Numbered from the stretch's first letter, positions 1 to 8,031 are shown. The stretch is DNA of 12,117 nucleotides from Micrococcales bacterium (GCA_947441105.1 CANESN010000013.1:1-12117); one strand, 5' to 3'. A program made the numbers and translations. Notes: generated from the sequence alone by a model not told the origin.

Positions 1-1073
1 GATTGGATCTATCACCCAAGGGCACATCACCACTTGGTGCCGCAAGCGATTGGGTCAATGTTTCCTGCCCTAAGTGTGGCAAACCAGCAAGGCGCGACTC
101 CGACACCATGGACACTTTCGTGGATAGCTCCTGGTATTTCTTGCGCTACCTAAACCCAACCAGCGAAGAGTTCGCATTTGACCCTCAAGCTGCCAAAGAT
201 TGGGCACCGGTTGACCAATATGTTGGTGGTGTAACTCACGCGATCCTGCACCTGCTTTACGCTCGCTTTTTCACCAAGGTGCTGCACGATATCGGACTGA
301 TCGATTTCGAGGAGCCATTCACCAGATTGCTAAACCAGGGCATGGTTTTGATGAACGGTTCAGCAATGAGTAAGTCGCGCGGAAACCTTGTAAGGCTTTC
401 CGAGCAGCTAGATGAGCACGGTGTTGATGCAATTCGCCTCACAATGGCGTTTGCTGGTCCACCAGAGGACGACATCGACTGGGCTGATGTATCGCCTGGC
501 GCAAGCTCTAAGTTCCTAGCCCGCGCGTGGAGAATTGCCCAGGATGTAGATTCCGATTCCGGAATAGATGTCACTACTGGCGATGCAACGGTGCGCAAAG
601 CAACTCACACATTCTTGGCCGGATTCAAAGAAGCTATCGAGTCTTTCAAGTTCAACGTTGGTGTCGCCAAAGCCATGGAGCTAACCAACGCGCTTCGAAA
701 GGCGATTGACTCTGGTTGCGGACCTAAGGATCCGGCGGTCCGTGAAGGTGCAGAAGAGCTAGCGAAGGCACTGTCACTATTTGCACCATACGCTTCTGAG
801 GACATGTGGTCGCTACTAGGCCACCAGCCTTGCGTTGCACTCGCGCAGTTTAGAGAAGCTGACCTATCGCTTTTGGTTGAGGATTCAGTGGTTGCAATTG
901 CGCAGGTCGATGGAAAGCTTCGAGACCGTTTTGAGGTGCCCTCAAACATCTCAGAGCAAGACCTACGGGAACTTGCCTTAAACTCTGAAGCGGTTAAGCG
1001 AGCTATCGGCGATAAAGAACTCGCTCAAGTAATTGTTCGCGCTCCAAAACTTGTGAACATCGCCACCAAGTAA
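1..1073 (+). CDS. leuS: Leucine-tRNA ligase, C-terminal part (5' end outside window)
   Basis: This is the C-terminal ~357 residues of cytoplasmic leucyl-tRNA synthetase, which charges tRNA-Leu with leucine using ATP. The frame is open from the window edge (first full codon at base 3), so the start lies upstream. Visible in order, numbering from base 3: a CPKC-type cysteine pair (residues 22-25), the conserved [16 protein letters not shown] segment (34-49), [16 protein letters not shown] (75-90), the class I KMSKS loop as AMSKSRGN (121-128), then the helical anticodon-binding domain. The small C-terminal domain includes QVDGKLRDR and ends in KLVNIATK. The first KMSKS residue is Ala instead of Lys, while the central Lys (codon 372-374) is kept. 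No clear terminator follows before comEA, 64 bases on. The family call is secure; roughly the first half or more of the protein is missing because of the window edge. Confidence 0.97.
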   Translation, partial: LDLSPKGTSPLGAASDWVNVSCPKCGKPARRDSDTMDTFVDSSWYFLRYLNPTSEEFAFDPQAAKDWAPVDQYVGGVTHAILHLLYARFFTKVLHDIGLIDFEEPFTRLLNQGMVLMNGSAMSKSRGNLVRLSEQLDEHGVDAIRLTMAFAGPPEDDIDWADVSPGASSKFLARAWRIAQDVDSDSGIDVTTGDATVRKATHTFLAGFKEAIESFKFNVGVAKAMELTNALRKAIDSGCGPKDPAVREGAEELAKALSLFAPYASEDMWSLLGHQPCVALAQFREADLSLLVEDSVVAIAQVDGKLRDRFEVPSNISEQDLRELALNSEAVKRAIGDKELAQVIVRAPKLVNIATK

Positions 1074-1137
1074 CTACTTTTCCACCCCTTGGGACATAGT
1101 TCACTCGATTCATTCAGATTCACTTCATCCTTGCTGG

Positions 1138-1719
1138 ATGCAGAAGGTTATGAACTGGATTACCTCATTATCGTTGAGCCAAAAAGTTGTAGTTGGCGCA
1201 TTGGCTGTGGCTGTTCTCTATTTGCTTGGCACATCCTTTAGTTCCGAAAACCAAGCCAACAAGCTAGATCTAAGTTATGTCGGTGATTTGGTTTCGGAAT
1301 CAAGCCAAGTATCCAGCCAAATTTTTGTGCACGTCGCAGGTGAGGTCAAAAAGCCTGGACTTTATGCGGTGGAGGTGGGATCAAGGGTTGAGGACGCTAT
1401 TGAGTTAGCGGGCGGCATGACCGCCTCAGCATTTGAGCAGAGTGTGAACCTGGCTCGAATGGTCTCTGATGGCGAGCAGATTGTTGTTCTGGACAAATCC
1501 CAGGTGAGTACAGGCGGGACCAACTCACAGTTCATCTCTCTCAACAACGCGACTCTGGAGCAGCTCGAGTCATTGCCAGGAGTAGGTCCTGCGATGGCAT
1601 CAAGGATTATTGAACACCGCGAGTCAATTGGCTCATTCTCCGATTTGACCCAGCTAAAGGACGTCTCAGGAATCGGCGACAAGTTATACGCGAAGATCTC
1701 TAAAGACCTAACGTTGTGA
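1138..1719 (+). CDS. comEA: Competence protein ComEA, membrane-anchored DNA receptor
   Basis: ComEA binds double-stranded DNA outside the membrane during transformation and passes it to the ComEC channel. The 193-residue product has a single N-terminal membrane segment (about 16-34), a linker, a SLBB-type domain (about 62-118, IFVHVAGEVKKPGLY onward), and a C-terminal helix-hairpin-helix pair (about 134-193) with hairpins PGVGPA (147-152) and SGIGDK (177-182), the DNA-binding module. This is the standard Gram-positive architecture. The ATG at 1138 lacks a good ribosome-binding site. An in-frame ATG at 1150 follows AGAAGG (1142-1147) by only 2 bases, which is too close, so the exact start is uncertain by a few codons. 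The stop overlaps the comEC start by 4 bases, indicating one transcript and coupled translation. Whether the cell is actually competent cannot be told from this window. Confidence 0.93.
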   Translation: MQKVMNWITSLSLSQKVVVGALAVAVLYLLGTSFSSENQANKLDLSYVGDLVSESSQVSSQIFVHVAGEVKKPGLYAVEVGSRVEDAIELAGGMTASAFEQSVNLARMVSDGEQIVVLDKSQVSTGGTNSQFISLNNATLEQLESLPGVGPAMASRIIEHRESIGSFSDLTQLKDVSGIGDKLYAKISKDLTL

Positions 1720-3572
1720 TCCCATTCCTGGCTGGGCTCACTTGGCTCTATTTGTGGATCACGGCAAAAGAGGGCCTCGAATCCAGCCTGAAGGTGAGCT
1801 TTCCTAAGTTTGACGCCGTTGAAGAGCTTCGAGCCAAATTCCTCTTCAATCTCTCCGGAGTAACTCAAGACAGCGCTGGCTTAGTTGGTGGACTAGCTAT
1901 TGGTGAACGTGGCTTGATCAGCGAAGCGTTGGCTGAAAACATGAAGGAGCTTTCCCTTACTCACCTGGTTGCGGTAAGTGGAGCAAACCTTGCGATTATT
2001 GCGGCTGCTGTTTTTCTCACCGCATCGATGTTGGGTTTTGGAAGATCGTGGAGATTCGTACTTTCTTATCTAGCTATTGCTTGCTACATAGTTTTAGTCG
2101 GTCCCGAATCAAGTGTTCTCAGGGCAGGAGCCATGGCGGCTTTTGTATTAGCGGGTTGGTGGCTTGGACGAAGAGTTCACCCGCTGATCCCACTTTCGTG
2201 GGCAGTCTTGCTTCTATTGCTTATTGACCCAGGGCTTGCGGTAGACATCGGTTTCGCACTCTCGGCGTTTGCGACTTTAGGGTTGCTGCTTCTTGCCGGT
2301 CGCCTGCACGAGTGGCTTGAGCCAAGAATTGGGACATGGTTGTCGATTGGAGTCTCGGCATCTATTGCGGCTCAGTTATTTACTTTGCCGGTTCTACTAA
2401 TCCTTCAGCCTTCAATTCCGCTCTATTCAGTGCTTGCAAATCTGGCCGTTGAGTTGGTTGTTGCTCCAGTGACAGTTCTGGGAATTCTCGCCGTGTTGTC
2501 AAGTGCAATTTTCCCGCCGCTGGCAAAACTTTTGTCCCTGATTGCATCTTTTGGAACCTGGTGGATTGAAGTGGTTGCAAACCACCTAAGTCAGCTACCG
2601 CTTACTCGAGTGCCAATGTTGCCAGGACCCACTGGCGTGTGGTTTAGCGTGCTGTTGGTTTTGGGATTGACCATGCTTGCAATCTCCAAAGAACCACCTA
2701 TCCGCCTTCTCGGCGCAATCTTTGTTTCCGTTTTTGTTATACCGATTGCATGGGTTGTAACAGATCTAAATCGACAGTCATCGTTCCACCAGGGCTGGCA
2801 GGTTCTAAATTGCGACGTCGGCCAAGGCGATGCGCTCCTGATTCGTAACCAAGGACAAATCGCACTGATTGATGTCGGCCGCGAAGATGAGCCCATCGAC
2901 AATTGCCTAAAGAGACTTGGAATCGCAAGGATCGACCTTTTGGTGCTAACTCACTTTGATGCAGATCACATTGGCGGAATAGCGGGCGCAATGCGAAACA
3001 GAACTGCAGGTCTGGTTCTGATTTCAGGCTTCAAAGATGACCGTCCGCTAGTGAGTTTGGTATCTGAGGTGTTATCAAGGTCAGCTGATTCAGTTCAGAT
3101 CGGGCATCGAGGAATGACAGGGGAGCTTGGGGGAGTGCGGTGGTCAGTTCTAAGCCCGACATCCAATGCCCTAGAGGCCGAGGATTCAAATGACGCTTCA
3201 GTCGTGATGACTTTCGACCTTCAAGAATTTAACGTTCTAACGCTTGGCGATTTAGGGGAGCCTGGCCAGCAGAGGTTGTTGCGGCATTCTTGGCCCCAAC
3301 TTTGGGTGTTGAGAGAGAAGCCTCTGGTGCTAAAGGTTGCGCATCACGGGTCCAAGGATCAGTCGGAGCAGTTGCACGAGTTGATTCAGCCAGACGTCGC
3401 GATCTTTTCCGTGGGGCAGGGGAATGACTACGGACATCCTTCACCCAAGACGCTGTCGCTGGTTTACGGCTTGGGTGCGAAGGTACTGAGGTCCGATTCA
3501 CAGGGCCCAATATCAATCAGGGTCGAGGGTGGAGGGCTGGTTGCTTCTACCGGAGGTAAACTTTCGCTGTGA
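1716..3572 (+). CDS. comEC: ComEC/Rec2 DNA-uptake channel, short form
   Basis: ComEC is the polytopic membrane channel that carries single-stranded transforming DNA into the cell. The 618 residues contain one N-terminal hydrophobic stretch (2-16) and the competence domain, starting near residue 37, with HLVAVSGAN (83-91) and many membrane helices up to about 348. A C-terminal metallo-beta-lactamase-like domain (about 360-618) follows, with DVGQGDALLI (367-376), THFDADH (412-418), SNDASVVM (491-498), LTLGDL (508-513), AHHGSKDQ (542-549) and DYGHPSP (571-577). The metal-ligand pattern looks intact, consistent with a nuclease role. The extracellular DUF4131 domain normally found between the first helices and the competence domain is essentially absent, since only about 20 residues separate them. 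The GTG start lies inside the comEA stop (GTGA, 4-base overlap) and has no strong ribosome-binding site, so coupling to comEA is likely. Confidence 0.94.
   Translation: MIPFLAGLTWLYLWITAKEGLESSLKVSFPKFDAVEELRAKFLFNLSGVTQDSAGLVGGLAIGERGLISEALAENMKELSLTHLVAVSGANLAIIAAAVFLTASMLGFGRSWRFVLSYLAIACYIVLVGPESSVLRAGAMAAFVLAGWWLGRRVHPLIPLSWAVLLLLLIDPGLAVDIGFALSAFATLGLLLLAGRLHEWLEPRIGTWLSIGVSASIAAQLFTLPVLLILQPSIPLYSVLANLAVELVVAPVTVLGILAVLSSAIFPPLAKLLSLIASFGTWWIEVVANHLSQLPLTRVPMLPGPTGVWFSVLLVLGLTMLAISKEPPIRLLGAIFVSVFVIPIAWVVTDLNRQSSFHQGWQVLNCDVGQGDALLIRNQGQIALIDVGREDEPIDNCLKRLGIARIDLLVLTHFDADHIGGIAGAMRNRTAGLVLISGFKDDRPLVSLVSEVLSRSADSVQIGHRGMTGELGGVRWSVLSPTSNALEAEDSNDASVVMTFDLQEFNVLTLGDLGEPGQQRLLRHSWPQLWVLREKPLVLKVAHHGSKDQSEQLHELIQPDVAIFSVGQGNDYGHPSPKTLSLVYGLGAKVLRSDSQGPISIRVEGGGLVASTGGKLSL
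3552..3557 (+). promoter_or_regulatory. Ribosome-binding site for holA
   Basis: GGAGGT lies within the last codons of comEC, 11 bases before the holA GTG at 3569. It is one of the strongest Shine-Dalgarno matches in the window and supports a GTG start overlapping the comEC stop. The spacing is slightly long. Confidence 0.7.
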
Positions 3573-4522
3573 GCGGGAAAACGGTCTATTGGAATCAAGC
3601 AGAGTCTGCTCCGCTTGTTCTGGTGACTGGAAACGAGAGCTATCTAGCATCTCGGGCAATCTCTTCCATCAAGTCCAAGCTCAGGGCTCAGCACCCCGAT
3701 CTCGAGGTCACTGAAGTCGCCGAGTCGGAATATTCTCCGGGACTGCTTTTCACAGTCGCAGCGCCTTCGCTCTTTGCCGAACCGCGATTGGTCATAATTC
3801 ATACTGCCTCCGAAGGCTTATTGGAGGATTTGACGCAGTTGGTGGCGGAACCGGTAGATAACTGCACCGTTGTTGTCAGGTTGCCAAATGCCGTTGGTCA
3901 CAATGGAAAAGTGAAAACCGCCTTGGGGCCTAAATCTCTCGTGGTCTCTTGCGAGGAGCTCAAAAAAGATGCCGAAAAAGCTGAGTTTGTGAAAGCAGAA
4001 CTGCAAGCTCTGGGAAAGAAGATTGATGCTGCCGGCCTAAAAGCTCTTTTGTCAGCCTTCAACCAAGACTTAGGCGAACTTGGTGGAGCATGCTCCCAGT
4101 TGGCAACTTCTGGAGCTGCAACCATCAACCTGGAGATTGTCGAGCAGATATTTCAGGGCAGGGTTGAAACCAATGCCTTCAAGATTGCTGATGCCGCCCT
4201 AAGCGGAAACGCGGCTGAGGCTATTCGACTATTTCGTCACGGTTTTACGACCGGCATAGACCCGGTTGCACTCAGTGCTGCGCTCACCATGAAGATTCGA
4301 CAGCTTGCTCGGTTATTCAACGACAGAAACGCATCACCCGGAGCCTTGGGGATGCAGCCGTGGCAGCTTGAAAAAGCCAGAAGAGAACTGTCGGGCTGGG
4401 AAGAGTCACAACTTATCAAGCTGGTTCAGTTGGCTGCACAAACCGATGCCGACGTAAAGGGCGCAAGCAGGGATCCCGGCTTTTCTATTGAGAAGCTGCT
4501 GTTTGCTATGGCCCGGAAATAA
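3569..4522 (+). CDS. holA: DNA polymerase III subunit delta
   Basis: The delta subunit is the wrench of the clamp loader: it opens the beta sliding clamp during chromosomal replication. The 317-residue product is slightly shorter than the usual ~330-340. Near the N-terminus is LVLVTGNESYLASRAI (16-31), the degenerate Walker-A-like region where delta proteins have G-(D/N)-E instead of a working P-loop. The middle holds the AAA+-like part, and the C-terminal helical collar domain ends with DPGFSIEKLLFAMARK, matching the usual D-P-x-(Y/F)-x-(L/I)-E-(K/R) ending. The GTG start overlaps the comEC stop (GTGA) and follows GGAGGT. A holA gene directly after comEC is a common actinobacterial and firmicute order; there is no mechanistic link to competence beyond co-transcription. 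It converges with rpsT, with a shared terminator just after the stop. Confidence 0.93.
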   Translation: MSGKTVYWNQAESAPLVLVTGNESYLASRAISSIKSKLRAQHPDLEVTEVAESEYSPGLLFTVAAPSLFAEPRLVIIHTASEGLLEDLTQLVAEPVDNCTVVVRLPNAVGHNGKVKTALGPKSLVVSCEELKKDAEKAEFVKAELQALGKKIDAAGLKALLSAFNQDLGELGGACSQLATSGAATINLEIVEQIFQGRVETNAFKIADAALSGNAAEAIRLFRHGFTTGIDPVALSAALTMKIRQLARLFNDRNASPGALGMQPWQLEKARRELSGWEESQLIKLVQLAAQTDADVKGASRDPGFSIEKLLFAMARK

Positions 4523-4526
4523 AAAA

Positions 4527-4544
4527 ACCGGGCCGAAGCCCGGT
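4527..4544. terminator. Bidirectional rho-independent terminator between holA and rpsT
   Basis: A perfect 7-bp stem, ACCGGGC (4527-4533) and GCCCGGT (4538-4544), encloses a 4-base loop. On the minus strand the loop reads UUCG closed by C-G, the exceptionally stable cUUCGg tetraloop. The stem is followed by seven T, one A and three T (4527 down to 4517), making a very good terminator for rpsT, whose stop is 18 bases upstream. On the plus strand it lies 4 bases after the holA stop and is followed by TCTTTTC, a weaker but plausible tail. One hairpin therefore closes both converging transcripts. A third copy of the arm, GCCCGG, sits at 4511-4516 inside the end of holA. Confidence 0.92.
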
Positions 4545-4561
4545 CTTTTCAAAAAATCTCT

Positions 4562-4822
4562 TTAGAGAGCTGAAACCTTCTTGCTGATAGCGCTCTTGCG
4601 GTTGGCAGCCTGGTTCTTGTGCACAACACCCTTTGAAACAGCCTTGTCTAGCTTGCGAGTTGCGTTCACTAGAGCTGCTGCTGCAGCGGTCTTGTCGCCA
4701 CCCTCGGTAGCCTCACGAACTGCGCGAATTGCAGTCTTTAGCTCGGAGCGGACAGCCTTGTTGCGTGCCTCGGCCTTGCGGTTGGTTCCGATGCGCTTGA
4801 TGTTTGACTTGATGTTTGCCAT
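4562..4822 (-). CDS. rpsT: 30S ribosomal protein S20
   Basis: S20 is a primary 16S rRNA-binding protein of the small subunit. The 86-residue product is a full-length, Lys/Arg/Ala-rich helical protein starting [22 protein letters not shown] and ending [11 protein letters not shown], with the typical conserved tail [17 protein letters not shown] (71-83 region). The ATG start is preceded on its own strand by a purine-rich AAGAAAG that can serve as a moderate ribosome-binding site. It is a single-gene transcript: a promoter candidate lies at 4881-4909, a hairpin in the leader, and a UUCG-loop terminator after the stop. It is the only minus-strand gene in the window. Confidence 0.98.
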   Translation of the reverse strand: MANIKSNIKRIGTNRKAEARNKAVRSELKTAIRAVREATEGGDKTAAAAALVNATRKLDKAVSKGVVHKNQAANRKSAISKKVSAL

Positions 4823-4851
4823 GTTTCACTTTCTTAGGCGAAAACTTTTGT

Positions 4852-4868
4852 TGAGGTGAATGACCTCA
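4852..4868 (-). promoter_or_regulatory. Hairpin or inverted repeat in the rpsT leader
   Basis: A perfect 6-base inverted repeat, TGAGGT (4852-4857) and ACCTCA (4863-4868), has a 5-base spacer. Partial pairing extends outward to about 4845-4875. With a transcription start near 4874, predicted from the upstream promoter, this hairpin would form at the very 5' end of the rpsT mRNA, about 30 bases before the start codon. S20 is known to limit its own synthesis in E. coli, so a leader structure could be regulatory, or simply a 5' stabilising hairpin or an operator. Its function is inference; only the repeat is seen. Confidence 0.45.
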
Positions 4869-4880
4869 GAACAAGGGGAA

Positions 4881-4909
4881 ACTCTATCAGTTTGATGCAA
4901 TAAGGGCAA
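4881..4909 (-). promoter_or_regulatory. Candidate sigma-70-type promoter for rpsT
   Basis: On the minus strand TTGCCC (bases 4909-4904) and TAGAGT (4886-4881) are separated by exactly 17 bases. Each matches the consensus at 4 of 6 positions, and the -10 box fits the TAnnnT pattern used by actinobacterial housekeeping sigma factors. The predicted start of transcription near 4874 gives a leader of about 50 bases. No equally good promoter was found for the divergent lepA in the same interval. Confidence 0.55.
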
Positions 4910-4957
4910 GCACCATGCGAGAATACCTACATCCAGATTCCCAAAGCAGAGGTTAGT

Positions 4958-6811
4958 TTGTCGCCACGCGCCCTAAAGGCTCTTGTACCGTCTCAAACGG
5001 CCCCTAGCCAAATCCGCAATTTCTGCATCATTGCGCACATCGATCACGGTAAGTCCACCTTGGCTGACCGCATGCTTCAGCTCACTGGAATTGTTAGCGA
5101 CCGAGACATGCGTGCTCAGTATCTGGACCGCATGGACATTGAGCGCGAGCGTGGAATCACAATCAAGAGCCAGGCCGTTCGCTTGCCTTGGGAATTTGAG
5201 GGCGTGACCTACGCCATGAACATGATCGACACCCCTGGACACGTGGACTTCACCTACGAGGTTTCACGTTCACTGGCAGCCTGCGAAGGTGCAGTTTTGC
5301 TGGTTGACGCGGCTCAGGGCATTGAAGCGCAGACGCTGGCGAATCTCTATCTGGCAATGGAAAACGATCTACAAATCATTCCGGTATTGAACAAGATCGA
5401 CCTGCCAGCGGCCCAGCCAGAGAAGTATGCCGAGGAGTTGGCAAGCTTGATCGGTGGCAACCCTGAGGACTGCCTCAGAGTCTCGGGTAAAACCGGAGTC
5501 GGTGTAGCTGAGCTTTTGGACAAGATTGTCGGAACTGTCCCGGCTCCGGTCGGGGATGCCAACGCTCCAGCTCGAGCGATGATTTTTGACTCGGTTTACG
5601 ACTCATACCGAGGTGTAGTGACCTATGTTCGAATGATTGATGGAACCCTGCATCCTCGTGAGCAGATTCAGATGATGTCGACCAAGGCGGTTCACGAGCT
5701 TTTGGAAATCGGTGTTATTGCCCCTGAACCCGAATCAACTCAGGGATTGTCCGTTGGCGAGGTGGGTTACCTAATCACCGGCGTGAAGGATGTCCGTCAG
5801 TCCAAGGTTGGTGACACAGTCACCACCAAGCTCAAGCCGGCCACCGAGGCTCTAAAAGGTTATTCAGAGCCAAAGCCAATGGTTTTCTCCGGTATTTATC
5901 CAATTGACGGAAGTGATTACCCAAACCTGCGTGAGGCGTTGGACAAGCTTCGACTCTCGGATGCATCCTTGGTCTACGAGCCAGAAACTTCTGCTGCGCT
6001 GGGCTTTGGATTCCGCTGCGGATTCCTAGGACTTTTGCACCTCGAAATCATCACCGAGCGTCTAGAGCGCGAGTTCAACCTTTCCCTGATTGCTACTTCA
6101 CCATCAGTGGTTTACAAAGTGACGGTCGACGACGGCAGCCAGCACATAGTGACCAACCCCTCCGAGTATCCAGAGGGCAAGATTCGCGAGGTGCAAGAAC
6201 CTATGGTCAAGGCGACCATCCTCAGCCCGAAGGATTACGTTGGCACCATCATGGAGCTTTGCCAGACCAAGCGCGGCAACATGATCGACATGCAGTACCT
6301 GGGTGAGGATCGCGTTCAGCTTCGCTACAAGTTGCCACTGGCAGAGATCGTTTTCGACTTCTTCGACCAGCTAAAGAGCAAGACTCAGGGCTATGCATCT
6401 TTGGATTACGAAGAAGACGGCTATGCCGAAGGCGACCTTGTCAAAGTTGACCTGCTCCTCCAAGGCGAAAAGGTGGACGCATTTAGCTCCATCGTTCATA
6501 AGGACAAGGCCTATGCCCACGGCACCAGAATTGCTGCAAAGCTGCGCGAACTAATCCCAAGGCAGCAGTTTGAGGTTCCGATTCAGGCCGCCGTTGGTGC
6601 GCGAATCATTGCCAGAGAGACCATTCGAGCTATCCGCAAGGATGTTTTGGCAAAGTGCTACGGTGGCGACATTTCTAGAAAGCGCAAGCTTCTCGAGAAG
6701 CAAAAAGAGGGAAAGAAGCGCATGAAGATGGTCGGTCGCGTTGAAGTGCCTCAAGAAGCATTCATCTCTGCGCTTTCCACCGAAGAGCCAAAGACTGACA
6801 AGAAGAAGTAG
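4958..6811 (+). CDS. lepA: Elongation factor 4 (LepA), ribosomal GTPase
   Basis: LepA/EF4 is a translational GTPase related to EF-G that acts on stalled or assembling ribosomes. The 617-residue product has the full set of GTPase motifs: AHIDHGKST (26-34), RERGITIK (63-70), DTPGH (91-95) and NKID (145-148). EF-G-like domains and the LepA-specific C-terminal domain follow, ending in a Lys-rich tail ([13 protein letters not shown]... then KKK). The TTG start at 4958 is preferred: AGAGGT (4948-4953) precedes it, and the resulting [13 protein letters not shown] leader resembles related actinobacterial LepA proteins. It is the first gene of the plus-strand cluster; its stop codon is immediately followed by the hemW start. 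No convincing promoter could be identified in the 4823-4957 interval, although one must lie there or further upstream. Confidence 0.98.
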   Translation: MSPRALKALVPSQTAPSQIRNFCIIAHIDHGKSTLADRMLQLTGIVSDRDMRAQYLDRMDIERERGITIKSQAVRLPWEFEGVTYAMNMIDTPGHVDFTYEVSRSLAACEGAVLLVDAAQGIEAQTLANLYLAMENDLQIIPVLNKIDLPAAQPEKYAEELASLIGGNPEDCLRVSGKTGVGVAELLDKIVGTVPAPVGDANAPARAMIFDSVYDSYRGVVTYVRMIDGTLHPREQIQMMSTKAVHELLEIGVIAPEPESTQGLSVGEVGYLITGVKDVRQSKVGDTVTTKLKPATEALKGYSEPKPMVFSGIYPIDGSDYPNLREALDKLRLSDASLVYEPETSAALGFGFRCGFLGLLHLEIITERLEREFNLSLIATSPSVVYKVTVDDGSQHIVTNPSEYPEGKIREVQEPMVKATILSPKDYVGTIMELCQTKRGNMIDMQYLGEDRVQLRYKLPLAEIVFDFFDQLKSKTQGYASLDYEEDGYAEGDLVKVDLLLQGEKVDAFSSIVHKDKAYAHGTRIAAKLRELIPRQQFEVPIQAAVGARIIARETIRAIRKDVLAKCYGGDISRKRKLLEKQKEGKKRMKMVGRVEVPQEAFISALSTEEPKTDKKK

Positions 6812-8023
6812 TTGGCTGCGTCCTTGCCTTTGGGCCTTAGCTGGCCAGGTGACAATCAGCTCAAGCTGACGCCAAACCTAAGCGCAACTTTCCACGCTTA
6901 TGTTCACATCCCGTTCTGCGCTGTTCGCTGTGGTTACTGCGACTTCAACACCTACACCTCGAAAGAGTTGCGCGGTGTATCGCAAGCCGAGTTCCATATC
7001 CCGCTGATTCAAGAGGTGAACCTCAGTAAGAAACTGCTTGCGCAGTGGGAAATCCCGGCTAGAAAACTGACCACCATCTTCTTCGGTGGCGGAACGCCAT
7101 CAATGTTTGAGGCCAGTCAGATTTCACAGATTCTTGACTCGCTGAGTGAGTATTTCGGCTTCACCGATGGCATCGAGATCACTTTGGAAGCAAACCCTGA
7201 AGGGCTGGATCACCTAAAGCTTGAAGAGCTCAAAGCCGCTGGCGTGAATCGAATAAGTCTGGGAGTTCAATCGTTTGACCAGAAGGTGCTGGACGTTCTA
7301 GATCGAGTTCACAGCAAAGACAAGGTAATCGCGGCTGTCAAGCAAGCTCGAGAGCTGGGACTCAGAGTCAGCGTCGATTTGATCTACGGTGCACCCGGAG
7401 AGACTTTGGAGAGCTGGAAACGGACTTTGGAGCAGGCGATTGAGCTTGGTGTCGAGCACGTTTCCGCCTATTCGCTAATCATTGAAGAGGGAACTGCCAT
7501 TGCGCGGAAGATTGCCCGCGGGGAGCTAGCAGAGGTCGATGAGGACCTAAACGCGGATAAGTATTTGCTTACCGAAGAGCTTCTTGGAAAAGCTGGACTT
7601 AAGAACTACGAGGTTTCGAACTGGGGTAATCCATCACTTCATAATCAGGCCTACTGGCAATCGCAAGACTGGTGGGGGTATGGCCCAGGTGCTCACGGAC
7701 ATATTTCAGGGGCTAGGTTCTGGAATCAAAAACACCCCGCGACCTACACGGCCGCTTTGGAAAAAGGCAGCCCTGCTGCCGGTTTTGAGTACCTTGATGA
7801 AAGAACTCAATTGGAAGAGCGACTTCTGCTCATGCTTCGCACAAGCCAAGGTGTTGCAAGATCGCTTTTTAGGGAGCTTGGAGTTCCCACGGAGTTGGTA
7901 GCGAATGCGATCGCCTCCGGGCTCTTGGAATTAGCTGCGAATGACCAAATCAAGGCAACGCTTTCAGGACGATTATTGGTTGATGGGCTGGTGCTGGATT
8001 TCCTATCAAAATCCCAGGCTTGA
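6812..8023 (+). CDS. hemW: HemW, radical SAM heme-binding protein (HemN-like)
   Basis: HemW is a radical SAM protein thought to bind heme and insert it into target proteins. It is often misannotated as oxygen-independent coproporphyrinogen oxidase (HemN). The 403 residues carry the cluster motif CAVRCGYC (Cys36, Cys40, Cys43), FFGGGTPS (90-97) for SAM binding, ITLEANPE (123-130), RISLGVQSFD (147-156) and DLIYGAPGE (189-197). The C-terminal HemW domain has HNQAYW (277-282) and YGPGAHG (290-296). Cys43 is followed by Asp rather than the GC or xC of true HemN, and the ~400-residue length fits HemW. The TTG start directly abuts the lepA stop; the only upstream purine-rich tract is the AAGAAGAAG coding for LepA's Lys tail. 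The end of the gene runs into the hrcA promoter and operator region. Confidence 0.93.
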   Translation: MAASLPLGLSWPGDNQLKLTPNLSATFHAYVHIPFCAVRCGYCDFNTYTSKELRGVSQAEFHIPLIQEVNLSKKLLAQWEIPARKLTTIFFGGGTPSMFEASQISQILDSLSEYFGFTDGIEITLEANPEGLDHLKLEELKAAGVNRISLGVQSFDQKVLDVLDRVHSKDKVIAAVKQARELGLRVSVDLIYGAPGETLESWKRTLEQAIELGVEHVSAYSLIIEEGTAIARKIARGELAEVDEDLNADKYLLTEELLGKAGLKNYEVSNWGNPSLHNQAYWQSQDWWGYGPGAHGHISGARFWNQKHPATYTAALEKGSPAAGFEYLDERTQLEERLLLMLRTSQGVARSLFRELGVPTELVANAIASGLLELAANDQIKATLSGRLLVDGLVLDFLSKSQA

Positions 8024-8025
8024 CC

Positions 8026-8031
8026 TAGAAT
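8026..8031 (+). promoter_or_regulatory. Candidate -10 box of an hrcA promoter
   Basis: TAGAAT matches the -10 consensus at 5 of 6 positions and ends at the first base of the CIRCE repeat, just after the hemW stop. Transcription would start near 8038, inside CIRCE, leaving a leader of about 20 bases. No convincing -35 was found 16-19 bases upstream. The nearby TTGACC (8020-8025) directly abuts the -10 and cannot be its partner. Confidence 0.5.

Noticed and set aside
1068..1079. AAGTA-AC-TACTT inverted repeat at the leuS stop codon as a terminator
   Set aside because: The stem is AT-rich, the loop is only 2 bases and no real T tract follows, so it would not be a stable terminator.
1089..1119. 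Promoter for comEA in the leuS/comEA gap (TTGGGA or CATAGT boxes)
   Set aside because: No pair of boxes with 16-18 base spacing reaches a convincing match. A promoter may exist but cannot be supported.
1362..1868. Minus-strand open frame of 168 codons across the comEA/comEC junction
   Set aside because: It lies opposite two well-supported genes, resembles no family and has the composition of an antisense shadow.
4581..4859. Plus-strand open frame of 92 codons opposite rpsT
   Set aside because: It is the antisense shadow of the S20 gene, is composed of low-complexity Ala/Arg/Leu sequence and has no ribosome-binding site.
4891..4930. lepA promoter (TTGATG with GAATAC-like boxes)
   Set aside because: Spacing between the candidate boxes is about 23 bases, too long for a sigma-70-type promoter.
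7584..7901. Plus-strand 105-codon frame inside hemW
   Set aside because: It overlaps the conserved HemW C-terminal domain in another frame, shows no motifs and has no ribosome-binding site.
6812..8023. Annotation as oxygen-independent coproporphyrinogen III oxidase (HemN)
   Set aside because: The cysteine motif, length near 400 and C-terminal HNQAYW region fit HemW, which is not a coproporphyrinogen oxidase.
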